From Ardenticatenaceae bacterium (lineage in GTDB: Bacteria > Chloroflexota > Anaerolineae > Promineifilales > Promineifilaceae), in the NCBI GenBank assembly GCA_020634395.1, contig JACKBU010000047.1, positions 1-17,317 on the forward strand: a DNA stretch of 17,317 nucleotides, given 5' to 3'. Every line of letters starts with the position of its first letter. Position 1 is the stretch's first letter. The notes under the pieces are model-generated. The model was not told the DNA's origin, did no database searches, and saw nothing but the letters and a program-made list of their open reading frames with translations. Below, piece after piece: positions 1 through 6,415 of the stretch. Made by a program: the position numbers and the translations under genes.

Positions 1-7
1 CTTTACC

Positions 8-364
8 ATGGGAATAACATTGCAGATTCCCTCCCGCCTTAGTTTGTTCTTTGCCATACTTGTTTTTCCTGCTAGATGGCTGTTGTTTTTGTCCACCATC
101 ATTCTGTTATGGCATCGTGATGTCGGGTTGCTGTTTTTAAGTTGGATCCCCGTTTTATATGTATGGAGTGCATTTCTGGCATGGCGCTACCAGGGTAACC
201 TTATTGAATTATGGCTAAGCAACCTCAATCAAGCCGACGGATCATCACCCCTGTGGTGGTTCAGTACGTTGTTTTGCTTGTCGTCGTGTGTTTTGCCTAT
301 TGCAGTCATTAGTTTTTTGGGTCACACGGTTCGGTTGTTAGTTCGTGAGTTTAGGCAAGATTGA
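8..364 (+). CDS. Small hydrophobic membrane protein, unknown function
   Basis: This encodes 118 residues dominated by hydrophobic stretches at about residues 10-35, 42-62 and 82-105, so a three-helix (possibly four-helix) integral membrane protein is likely. I recognise no family. The start is the ATG at 8-10; too little upstream sequence is present to judge a ribosome binding site or an earlier start. The stop codon (362-364) lies two bases before the ATG of the next gene at 367, so the two are almost certainly co-transcribed and may act together in the membrane. Base composition matches the inserted element and differs from the chromosome to the right. Confidence 0.6.
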   Translation: MGITLQIPSRLSLFFAILVFPARWLLFLSTIILLWHRDVGLLFLSWIPVLYVWSAFLAWRYQGNLIELWLSNLNQADGSSPLWWFSTLFCLSSCVLPIAVISFLGHTVRLLVREFRQD

Positions 365-366
365 CC

Positions 367-2295
367 ATGAACAAAACAGTAGCCTTGAATTTCTATCAGA
401 AATACGTACGACCAACTGACAACAAGCAGGTTTTTTGGGTTCTCTTCTCCCTGGTTCTTGGGCTTGTAGCAACCATGCTCCTCGCTTATAGGCTTATCCC
501 CTTGGTGATACTTCCAGTTATTGTGTTAGTAAGTATGGTAACCGCGGCTTGGGCTTTGCTGCAAGCCACCAATTTTAAGAAGCGCTCTGTTACGAAAGAC
601 AACAAGACTGATCTGACAGAGGAAATGTCTATCAGCAATCATGACCGATATTTCGGATGGTGGTTTGTGGGACATAATTTTCTTTTTGTTTCCGTTAGTG
701 GTCTGTTGGCTTTTATCTGCCTCTATATTTGGGAATCAACCACCTCGGTTTTGTTATTATCGGCGGGGGTGCTTAGTTGTGCGGTGTATGCTGTGATAGG
801 AATCATTTGGAAACCGTCTCGAGAGCCTAAGCCGGGCCGATTGGCTCGTGGTTGGTTTAGTTCTATACCAAATGGGATCCACTCCTGGTTTGAGAGGGCC
901 GGCGCAACCACCTTTATGTGTTATCGAATAGATGCGGTTGACGCACATGCCGATAGTGAAACCGATCGTCTAATTAAACATTTTTTAAGTTTTTATTATA
1001 AACCCGAAGATAGAATAAAACGCAGAGAATTATTTACTTACAAAGTATCATTCAAAGAAGAAGTGATAAATAGAGTGATTGGGTTTCTCCCAATTTTTAT
1101 ATCAGCCGTTTTTCTCTATGCCTTTCTCATTGCACTAAGTATTGGCCAGCCACAATATGATGGGGGGGTACCTCCAATTAGCGTAGGTACAATTGAACCA
1201 GGTGTAGGCATTTCACAAACCACATCAGAAGCTTCGCCAGAAATCCCAGAGCAAGCAAATGAAGATACTTCAACTCCAGCAGGCACAGGCGAAGCGCCAT
1301 CGCCAACTGAGGGGAGTGGGCAGCAGGCAGAGAACGAAGCTAATGCTGATACCAATGGGACTGGCCCAGGAAGTGATCCAGGAATCGACCCAACAACCGA
1401 GCAGCCAGACTCCTCTGGCACGGGAACTTCGCCAAATAATCCAGAGCAAGCAAATGAAGCTAATTCATCTTCAGCAGGCACAGGCGAAGCGCCATCGCCA
1501 ACTGAAGGGAGTGGGCAGCAGCCAGAGAGCGAGAACTCTGGTAATGATGTAGAAACTCCCAATGGCCTATTTAAGGGAGAGACAATTCATCCTGTATGGG
1601 GTGAACAACCAGAGCAACCACGGAAAGATCGCCTCGCATTAGTGGAACGAAGCTTCATTTATGTAGGCGTATTTGGCCCAGCATATGGGGCAATAGACCC
1701 AGCCGTTGGTCAATCGTTAGTCGAGCAGACCTATCGGCGTGCTCGCCAACTTGAAATTCCCCGGCTCATCTATCTTTGGACTGGTGAAACAGCGGAATCA
1801 TCAGCGATACAAACCGATGTCCGCTATCTTGTGTTAAAACAAGACTTGGAGGAGGAAGAATTCTTCTTTCAGTTTGCGACGCCTCAACAACTGATGACAC
1901 GCTTTAGCATGGACCTGAACCAGCTCTTTGCAGACAAGATGATTCATAAAAGGGTTATGCCTGAGAAAGAAGGGCAATACAACGTCAATATTTATGGAAG
2001 CCAAGGGGTTACGATAGGCGACAATGCAAAAGTAAAACAGAATTTCGTTTCAACCAAAGAAAATTTACCGAAACACCTGGACATAGCTGGCGATGTCAGC
2101 ATTGGCAAACTAAAGCCAGATGAAAAACTCAAACTGGGAGGCCAAGAGTATATCGTCCAGGCCACAATATCGACTGAAAATGGAAGCAGCGCCTTTGTCG
2201 CCAATTACAAAGTCTGGCAACATACTGTTCGCCGGAACTGGCTACCACGTTTACTATCGCTGCCCGAACCGTCGCTACGATCACCTAGTCGCTAA
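367..2295 (+). CDS. Five-helix membrane protein with a Thr/Glu/Gly-rich linker and a DUF4062-like C-terminal region; 3' end altered
   Basis: This encodes 642 residues from the ATG at 367; a TTG at 361 overlapping the previous stop would add two residues. Predicted helices lie at about residues 22-43, 44-66, 101-121, 125-147 and 238-260. A low-complexity linker (about 263-420, rich in S, T, E, G, P, Q) contains an imperfect 29-residue duplication. Residues about 430-520 read like the second half of a DUF4062 domain: a hydrophobic strand then VGVFGPAYG, a conserved E then YRRARQLEIPRLIYL, and a closing FATPQQLMTRFSMDL. The usual N-terminal half of that domain is not seen. A motif GVTIGDNAKVKQNF follows near residue 555. 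I recall similar motifs in large signalling or conflict-system proteins of Chloroflexota and cyanobacteria. After about residue 617 the frame overlaps recombinase-derived DNA, so the last 20 or so residues are probably acquired by deletion. Function unknown; a membrane-anchored sensor or defence role is speculation. Confidence 0.6.
   Translation: MNKTVALNFYQKYVRPTDNKQVFWVLFSLVLGLVATMLLAYRLIPLVILPVIVLVSMVTAAWALLQATNFKKRSVTKDNKTDLTEEMSISNHDRYFGWWFVGHNFLFVSVSGLLAFICLYIWESTTSVLLLSAGVLSCAVYAVIGIIWKPSREPKPGRLARGWFSSIPNGIHSWFERAGATTFMCYRIDAVDAHADSETDRLIKHFLSFYYKPEDRIKRRELFTYKVSFKEEVINRVIGFLPIFISAVFLYAFLIALSIGQPQYDGGVPPISVGTIEPGVGISQTTSEASPEIPEQANEDTSTPAGTGEAPSPTEGSGQQAENEANADTNGTGPGSDPGIDPTTEQPDSSGTGTSPNNPEQANEANSSSAGTGEAPSPTEGSGQQPESENSGNDVETPNGLFKGETIHPVWGEQPEQPRKDRLALVERSFIYVGVFGPAYGAIDPAVGQSLVEQTYRRARQLEIPRLIYLWTGETAESSAIQTDVRYLVLKQDLEEEEFFFQFATPQQLMTRFSMDLNQLFADKMIHKRVMPEKEGQYNVNIYGSQGVTIGDNAKVKQNFVSTKENLPKHLDIAGDVSIGKLKPDEKLKLGGQEYIVQATISTENGSSAFVANYKVWQHTVRRNWLPRLLSLPEPSLRSPSR
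1246..1332 (+). repeat. 87-bp direct repeat, copy 1, within the linker of the membrane protein
   Basis: This 87-base segment begins CCAGAGCAAGCAAATGAA and recurs at 1441-1527 with about six substitutions and no indels. The copies start 195 bases apart (65 codons), so the reading frame is kept. It encodes the motif AGTGEAPSPTEGSGQQ in the extracytoplasmic or cytoplasmic linker. Confidence 0.9.
1441..1527 (+). repeat. 87-bp direct repeat, copy 2
   Basis: This is the second copy of the in-frame duplication described for 1246-1332. The differences cluster in the first third; the part encoding AGTGEAPSPTEGSGQQ is almost unchanged, which suggests recent duplication or gene conversion. Confidence 0.9.
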
Positions 2296-2872
2296 ATGCC
2301 CTGTTGGCTATATCCGGGCTGATTTGATCGAACCAAGCGTGTTGGATGGTCTATACGGACTGCTCAGCGACCCAAAGATCGTTCAGGAAGGTTTGGAGCG
2401 GATGACGTCATCAAACAAGGCTGAAACCAGGCCGCTACGTGAAGAACTGATCATTGTGGAAGAGATGCTGGAGAAAGAAAAGCGCCTGATTGAGCGATTA
2501 ATCACCATGTATAGTAATGAAGAGGATGAGGTTGCGGCTGCTGCATTACACAAGAATTACCGGGAGAAGGTTGAACTCAAAAACAGCCTAGATAAGCAGC
2601 GTCAGGGTTTATTGGCAAAGCTGGGCCAGCTAGAAATCAGCACATCTTTGCGCGATGAGATCATCCACATGTCAACTGAAATCGCCCAGACGCTGCCGAA
2701 AGGTTCGTTTAGCAAAAAGCGGCATCTCATGGATGTTCTCAATGTGTCGGTGCAGTTGCAGGCTGGCAAATCTAGCTCCTATTCTGTGGAGGTTGTCTGT
2801 CACCTCTGGACTGATCCGTTGCGGATTGAGTTGTCTGATCCTGGGTTCGAATCCCGCCGCCCCGACAGGTAG
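2237..2872 (+). pseudogene. Large serine recombinase, C-terminal remnant
   Basis: The frame that reads YHVYYRCPNRR at about 2243 continues with KCPVGYIRADLIEPSVLDGL and a long charged coiled coil (residues EELIIVEEMLEKEKRL onward). It then has a short C-terminal tail. This is the second half of the recombinase zinc beta-ribbon, with two of the usual four cysteines, and the coiled-coil region of large serine recombinases. The catalytic resolvase domain, the DNA-binding domain and the first cysteine pair of the ribbon are absent. The open frame extends upstream to 2120, but that part overlaps the membrane-protein gene in another frame and does not resemble a recombinase, so a deletion junction lies near 2215-2240. 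The last residues (GFESRRPDR) are encoded by the tRNA fragment, and the stop lies just beyond it in chromosomal DNA. No product activity is expected. Confidence 0.75.
2841..2867 (+). other. Attachment site: 3' end of a tRNA-Pro gene
   Basis: GGGTTCGAATCCC (2843-2855) is the T-loop and inner T-stem of a tRNA. It is followed by a 3' acceptor strand CGCCCCG (2858-2864), a discriminator A (2865) and CA. An acceptor ending in CCCCG plus A is typical of bacterial tRNA-Pro, whose 5' end is CGGGG. No CGGGG acceptor strand, D-arm or anticodon arm lies in the 80 bases upstream, and the outer T-stem pairs are wrong (CT opposite GC). The fragment is therefore the half-site left by integration, and a complete tRNA-Pro is expected at the other, unseen, end. 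Confidence 0.75.
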
Positions 2873-2880
2873 TATAGAAG

Positions 2881-2915
2881 ACGGCCGTTTCTTAGGAAAC
2901 GGCCGTTTTGATTTT
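2881..2915 (+). terminator. Intrinsic terminator behind the tRNA-Pro fragment
   Basis: An 11-bp perfect stem (2881-2891 with 2896-2906) encloses the loop TTAG and is followed by TTTTGATTTT. Each arm is an ACGGCCGT octamer plus TTTC/GAAA. It lies 16 bases after the tRNA 3' end and was presumably that tRNA gene's terminator before integration. It may also stop transcription from the convergent oxidoreductase gene, though the T-run is poorer on that side. Confidence 0.7.
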
Positions 2916-2959
2916 CCAGGGCGCCACCTGCACTTATGGCATCAAGAACCTCAACCCCA

Positions 2960-4054
2960 TCAAGCCGTCCGGCCCGCAATTTCCTTTCTGACTGCCGGCG
3001 CAACCCGTGTGCCCAACAGCTCAATCGCGTGGAGCACCTTGTCGTGGGGCATCGTGCCGACGCTCAGTTGCAGCAAGAATCGCTGGTGCTGAAACAACTC
3101 GTGCTGGAACAGAATCTTTTCAATCACCTCGTCGGGACTGCCAATGAAATTGGCACCTCGCAGCAGGCAAGAAGCGTCGAACTGCTGGCGCGTGAAAGGC
3201 GGCCAGCCGCGCTCCCGGCCAATTTTATTCATGGTTTGCTGAAACACGGGAAAGGCTTCTTCCCGAGCCTGTCGGGCATCGTCGGCAATGAAACCGTGCG
3301 AGTTGATGCTGACCGGCATCGCGGCCAAATCGTGCCCCGCCTGGCGCGCCACGCTGCGATAGAGTGCTACGAGCTGCGTAAACTGCTCTGGCATCCCGCC
3401 GATGATGGCCAAAGCCAACGGCAAGCCCAGGTTGGCAGCGCGGATCACTGACTCCGGCGTGCCGCCCACAGCTATCCAAATAGGAAGCGGATTTTGTAAC
3501 GGCCGTGGGTAAATCCCCAGGTTATCCAGAGACGGCCGATGCTTGCCCGACCAGCTCACTTTTTCCGAGGCACGTATTTTCAGGAGCAGCTCCAGTTTTT
3601 CGACAAAGAGGGCATTGTAGTCCCGCAGGTCGTAGCCAAACAGAGGAAAAGATTCGATGAACGAACCCCGACCGGCCATAATCTCCGCCCGCCCCTGGGA
3701 CAGCAAATCCAGGGTAGCAAAATCCTGAAAAACGCGCACCGGGTCATCTGAGCTGAGGACGGTAACGGCGCTGCTGAGGCGGATAGAGCGTGTACGGGCG
3801 GCCGCTGCCGCCAAAATCACGGCGGGTGCGGAAGAAACAAAGTCAGGCCGGTGATGTTCACCGATGGCAAACACATCCAGCCCTACCTGATCCGCCAGTT
3901 CGATTTCTGCCAGCAGGTTATGCAGCCGCTGCGCCGGGCTGATTTTCTGGCCGGTCCGTGGATCAGGCGTCAGTTCGGCGAAGGAGTAGAGTCCGATCTC
4001 GAAGTGCGCCGCAGGAGAGAGCGGCTCTGAGCTGTTTTCAGTTGGTAAAGTCAT
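2960..4054 (-). CDS. Luciferase-like (LLM class) flavin-dependent oxidoreductase
   Basis: This 364-residue protein belongs to the bacterial luciferase-like monooxygenase superfamily, whose members use FMNH2 or F420 in a TIM-barrel fold. Visible family features include an N-terminal strand EIGLYSFAE, the ADQVGLDVFAIGEHHRPDF segment, TRSIRLSSAVTVLSSDDPVRVFQDFATLDLLSQGRAE, then GRGSF and PIWIAVGGTPES. It is full length for the family. The start at 4054 has GAGGAC six bases upstream. The gene stands alone on the minus strand beside the element boundary, and its substrate cannot be inferred. Genes of this subgroup are often annotated as putative monooxygenase or alkanal monooxygenase without experimental support. 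The family assignment is secure; the reaction is not. Confidence 0.9.
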   Translation of the reverse strand: MTLPTENSSEPLSPAAHFEIGLYSFAELTPDPRTGQKISPAQRLHNLLAEIELADQVGLDVFAIGEHHRPDFVSSAPAVILAAAAARTRSIRLSSAVTVLSSDDPVRVFQDFATLDLLSQGRAEIMAGRGSFIESFPLFGYDLRDYNALFVEKLELLLKIRASEKVSWSGKHRPSLDNLGIYPRPLQNPLPIWIAVGGTPESVIRAANLGLPLALAIIGGMPEQFTQLVALYRSVARQAGHDLAAMPVSINSHGFIADDARQAREEAFPVFQQTMNKIGRERGWPPFTRQQFDASCLLRGANFIGSPDEVIEKILFQHELFQHQRFLLQLSVGTMPHDKVLHAIELLGTRVAPAVRKEIAGRTA

Positions 4055-4204
4055 TTTTAAGTCCTCATAACAATTGGCTAGCAGATTCCATTATGGCGCA
4101 AAGTTTAGCCGCCGGCCACATCGCGGCTCGTAGATAAAAAGGCGCACTGGAGAAGTATAGGGGGCAACGGCCGTTTCCGCCCTCCTCCTCCTACCCTCAA
4201 CCAC

Positions 4205-4248
4205 CTTAAGAAATCTTTAGGATAACCATCAAGCTTCGATAAAGTCTT
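4205..4248 (+). promoter_or_regulatory. Operator-like array A: four 11-bp direct repeats upstream of zwf
   Basis: Four consecutive 11-base units start at 4205, 4216, 4227 and 4238. The first is CTTAAGAAATC and the fourth is GATAAAGTCTT. The same four-unit array recurs at 5910-5953 and 6065-6108. Tandem 11-bp half-sites are the binding architecture of PhoB/OmpR-family response regulators (Pho boxes in enterobacteria and cyanobacteria). A possible -10 (TACAGT, 4265-4270) follows 16 bases after the array, which would put the start of a zwf transcript near 4277. The regulator's identity is inference. Confidence 0.5.
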
Positions 4249-4342
4249 TTGGCGATGCCACTCCTACAGTAAAGAATGTGACGATCGGCACGCAAGCAAC
4301 TGCCGCGTCCGTTTAAGGCGCTTCGCAAAAAGGAGATCACCC

Positions 4343-4414
4343 ATGGAAACTTTAACCAACACCCTGGTGAAAAATCGGGCATTCCCTGTGTGCCGGAAAG
4401 ACGGGGAGCGTTAA
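4343..4414 (+). CDS. 23-codon mini-ORF (possible leader peptide) before zwf
   Basis: An ATG at 4343 lies 7 bases behind a clean AGGAG (4331-4335), a better ribosome binding site than zwf's own. It encodes METLTNTLVKNRAFPVCRKD and three more residues, then TAA at 4412-4414, three bases before the zwf ATG. The close spacing suggests translational coupling. I recognise no attenuation features such as runs of one amino acid, and no homologue. It could instead be a relic of a former upstream gene start. Confidence 0.4.
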   Translation: METLTNTLVKNRAFPVCRKDGER

Positions 4415-4417
4415 GCG

Positions 4418-5890
4418 ATGGAGCAGCCACTCGATCCCACCATTCTGACTATTTTTGGCGCGGGCGGCGACCTGACCTGGCGCAAACTGGTGCCGGCCCT
4501 GTATCGTTTGTTCTGCAGCGGCTGGCTGCCGGAGAAATTCGCCATTATCGGCCTGGATCAGCGGCCTCTGGATGACGCCGCTTTTCGCCAGCGCCTGCGC
4601 GACGGCGTAGAGCAGTTCGCCGGCACCGGTCCCGTGGACGATGAGGATTGGGCACGGTTTGCCAGCAGCCTCAGCTACCTGGCGGCCAATTTCGCCAAAG
4701 AGGAAACGTTCGAGCGGCTTGCCGGACGTGTGGCGGCCTGCGCCAAAGAGTGGCAGGCCCAGCCAACGACCATCTTCTACCTGGCGATTCCGCCGCAGTT
4801 GATTGAAACGGCCGTTTCCGGCATCCATCGGGCCAACCTGGCCGCCGACCAGCAGCATACCCGCATCGTCGTGGAGAAACCCTTCGGCCACGACCTGGTC
4901 TCCGCTCAGGATCTCAACCACACGCTGACCCAGGTTTTTGACGAATCGCAGATTTACCGCATTGACCATTACCTGGGCAAAGAAACTGTGCAAAATATTC
5001 TGGCCTTTCGGTTTGCCAACGCCCTGTTTGAGCCGCTTTGGGATCGCCGGTACATTGACCACGTACAGATTACGGTGGCAGAAACGGTGTCTGTGGGGCA
5101 CCGCGGCGGTTATTACGACCATGCCGGCGCCCTGCGCGACATGATCCAGAATCATCTGCTGCAAGTGTTGTGCCTGGTAAGCATGGAACCGCCGGTTTCT
5201 TTTAAGGCGGACGAAATTCGTAACAAAAAAGTGGAAGTGCTGCGGGCGATACGGCCGTTTGCCCCGGAAACCATTCCCCTCACGGCCGCCCGCGGCCAGT
5301 ATGTGGGTTACCAGCAGGAAAGTGACGTGGCCGACGATTCGACGACCGAAACTTACGCGGCGCTCAAATTGTTCATCGATAACTGGCGCTGGCAGGACGT
5401 GCCTTTTTACCTGCGCACCGGCAAAAGCCTGCCCCAAAAGCAGTCTACGGTAACCATCCAGTTCAAGCCGGTGCCCCATCGCTCGTTTCCCGTAACGGCC
5501 GTGCCCGATTGGGAACCCAACTTCCTGGTGATCCACATCCAGCCCAATGAAGGCATCGACATTCGCTTCCAGGCTAAAAAACCCGGCCCAGAAATGCGCA
5601 TGGACATGGTCAACATGGCCTTCCGTTACCAGGAAGCCTTCAAGGGGTTGCCCCTGCCCACTGCCTACGAAACCCTGCTGCTGGACGTGATGTGCGGCGA
5701 TGCCACACTGTTCATGCGCGCCGACCAGGTGGAGGCTGCCTGGCAGGTCGTAATGCCGGTACTGAAAGCGTGGAACCAGTCGGCCGGCGATCTGGCGCAG
5801 TATGCGCCTGGAACCTGGGGACCAGACACGGCCGTGTCCCTGTTATCGCGTGACGGCCGTCAGTGGATTCAGCAGCCTCCACTCGGCTGA
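4418..5890 (+). CDS. zwf: Glucose-6-phosphate 1-dehydrogenase
   Basis: This enzyme oxidises glucose 6-phosphate to 6-phosphogluconolactone with NADP+ or NAD+, the first step of the oxidative pentose phosphate pathway, in the cytoplasm. Its 490 residues match the usual bacterial length. The dinucleotide-binding loop GAGGDLTWRKL is at residues 14-24, with Gly where many enzymes have Ser or Thr. The substrate motif RIDHYLGKE is at 181-189. DMIQNHLLQ carries the catalytic-base histidine H246, and FYLRTGKSL follows further on. The start at 4418 has GGGGAG nine bases upstream, within the end of a mini-ORF. Operator array A lies 170 bases upstream and arrays B and C lie downstream. No gnd, pgl or opcA homologue is adjacent in the window. 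Five ACGGCCGT octamers fall in the gene, read in all three frames (TAV, IRPF, DGR). Confidence 0.96.
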   Translation: MEQPLDPTILTIFGAGGDLTWRKLVPALYRLFCSGWLPEKFAIIGLDQRPLDDAAFRQRLRDGVEQFAGTGPVDDEDWARFASSLSYLAANFAKEETFERLAGRVAACAKEWQAQPTTIFYLAIPPQLIETAVSGIHRANLAADQQHTRIVVEKPFGHDLVSAQDLNHTLTQVFDESQIYRIDHYLGKETVQNILAFRFANALFEPLWDRRYIDHVQITVAETVSVGHRGGYYDHAGALRDMIQNHLLQVLCLVSMEPPVSFKADEIRNKKVEVLRAIRPFAPETIPLTAARGQYVGYQQESDVADDSTTETYAALKLFIDNWRWQDVPFYLRTGKSLPQKQSTVTIQFKPVPHRSFPVTAVPDWEPNFLVIHIQPNEGIDIRFQAKKPGPEMRMDMVNMAFRYQEAFKGLPLPTAYETLLLDVMCGDATLFMRADQVEAAWQVVMPVLKAWNQSAGDLAQYAPGTWGPDTAVSLLSRDGRQWIQQPPLG

Positions 5891-5909
5891 CTGGCACGCA
5901 CTGGCAGCT

Positions 5910-5953
5910 CTTAAGAAATCGATAAGGAATTCAATAAACCTTCATAAAGATTT
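5910..5953 (+). promoter_or_regulatory. Operator-like array B: four 11-bp direct repeats after zwf
   Basis: Units start at 5910, 5921, 5932 and 5943 (for example CTTAAGAAATC, then GATAAGGAATT). This is the most regular of the three arrays, and units 1 and 2 closely match those of array C. A weak -10-like hexamer GATGAT (5970-5975) follows after a 16-base gap, as at array A. Nothing coding begins before the terminator at 6020, so if this is a promoter it drives a short non-coding RNA. Confidence 0.5.
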
Positions 5954-5981
5954 TCAGAGGCTGTTAGACGATGATTTAAAG

Positions 5982-6054
5982 CGATCCTCCTTTTAGTTTC
6001 TTCTTCTATTCCCCCAAAGCAGCCCATTTCTTACGAAATGGGCTGTTTCCTTTT
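5982..6054 (+). ncRNA. Candidate small RNA with an anti-Shine-Dalgarno-like 5' end
   Basis: This interval is defined by the putative start about 7 bases after the GATGAT hexamer and by the terminator at 6020-6054, giving about 73 nt. Its first bases include GATCCTCCTTTT (5983-5994), which resembles the 16S rRNA 3' tail (GATCACCTCCTTTCT). A pyrimidine-rich single-stranded stretch and then the terminator hairpin follow. The shape, with an exposed CCUCC near the 5' end and a compact terminator, is like known anti-SD small RNAs in other phyla. There is no transcript evidence here. Alternatively this is simply the 3' untranslated tail of zwf. Confidence 0.35.
6020..6054 (+). terminator. Intrinsic terminator downstream of zwf
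   Basis: An 11-bp perfect stem (6020-6030 with 6035-6045) and a TTAC loop are followed by TTTCCTTTT. The upper stem and loop TTTCTTACGAAA closely resemble the upper stem and loop of the tRNA terminator at 2881-2906 (TTTCTTAGGAAA). Confidence 0.85.
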
Positions 6055-6064
6055 ACTGCCTGAC

Positions 6065-6108
6065 TTTTAAAAATCGATAAGGATCGCATTAAACGGCCGT
6101 AAAGATTC
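6065..6108 (+). promoter_or_regulatory. Operator-like array C: four 11-bp direct repeats before the lipoprotein/HAD genes
   Basis: Units start at 6065, 6076, 6087 and 6098; unit 2 is GATAAGGATCG, near-identical to unit 2 of array B. A -10-like CATAAT (6126-6131) follows 17 bases after the array, so a transcript would begin near 6138 and cover the small lipoprotein and HAD phosphatase genes. One ACGGCCGT octamer (6093-6100) lies inside units 3 and 4. Confidence 0.5.
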
Positions 6109-6212
6109 CCACCCGCCTCTTCCCCCATAATAAAAACCGAGGCGCAAACAAAGCCCGTCAAGCAGTGCCTCAGGAAAACTTGCTTGATGAGAAGAGCGAG
6201 GTTCGCTTATCC

Positions 6213-6401
6213 ATGTTCGTGTTATTCATATCTCTCACCATAAAACGGTGGCTTTTGCCCTTTACCCTGCCGCTGATACTACTGCTGGCCGCCTGCAGTG
6301 CGGATACCGCAACGGCCATGCCCGAAGCCACCGCCCGCTCCGATGGAACCGCCAGGGAAAATCTGTACCAGACCTCTGGCACTGCCTCTATCACCATTTA
6401 A
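6213..6401 (+). CDS. Very small putative lipoprotein
   Basis: From the ATG at 6213 this encodes 62 residues; a GTG at 6165 in frame would give 78. Residues 9-27 form a signal peptide (KRWLLPFTLPLILLLAA) with a lipobox LAAC, so the cysteine at residue 28 would be lipidated and the mature chain would be only 35 residues, rich in A, T and S. A GAGCGAGG stretch lies upstream of the ATG. The stop overlaps the AAGGA of the next gene, which suggests co-translation. I recognise no homologue. Such short tails can also be remnants of a truncated lipoprotein gene. The clear lipobox is the main reason to keep it. Confidence 0.4.
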   Translation: MFVLFISLTIKRWLLPFTLPLILLLAACSADTATAMPEATARSDGTARENLYQTSGTASITI

Positions 6402-6415
6402 GGAAAACTCTTACA

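Larger units (their letters stand above)
1..2867. mobile_element. Right end of an integrated element (partial), ending at a tRNA-Pro 3' fragment
   Basis: This block is visibly AT-richer than the rest of the window and contains none of the ACGGCCGT octamers that pepper the flanking DNA. It carries two membrane-protein genes and then a serine recombinase remnant whose reading frame runs into a tRNA 3' end at 2843-2865. A recombinase gene lying directly beside a partial tRNA is the usual layout of an integrated island or prophage, so the tRNA piece is read as the attachment site. The left end lies outside the window. Because the recombinase has lost its catalytic half, the element is probably immobile. 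The element class cannot be told from what is visible. Confidence 0.65.

Noticed and set aside
2120..2236. N-terminal part of the recombinase frame upstream of the zinc ribbon
   Set aside because: These codons overlap the membrane-protein gene in another frame and show no recombinase features, so they were left out of the pseudogene.
2790..2867. A complete tRNA gene
   Set aside because: Only the T-loop, inner T-stem and 3' acceptor strand are present; no matching 5' acceptor, D-arm or anticodon arm is found upstream, so it was called an attachment half-site.
4352..5536. A 394-codon minus-strand frame opposite zwf
   Set aside because: The plus strand carries all G6PD motifs; the antisense frame has no domain and low-complexity composition.
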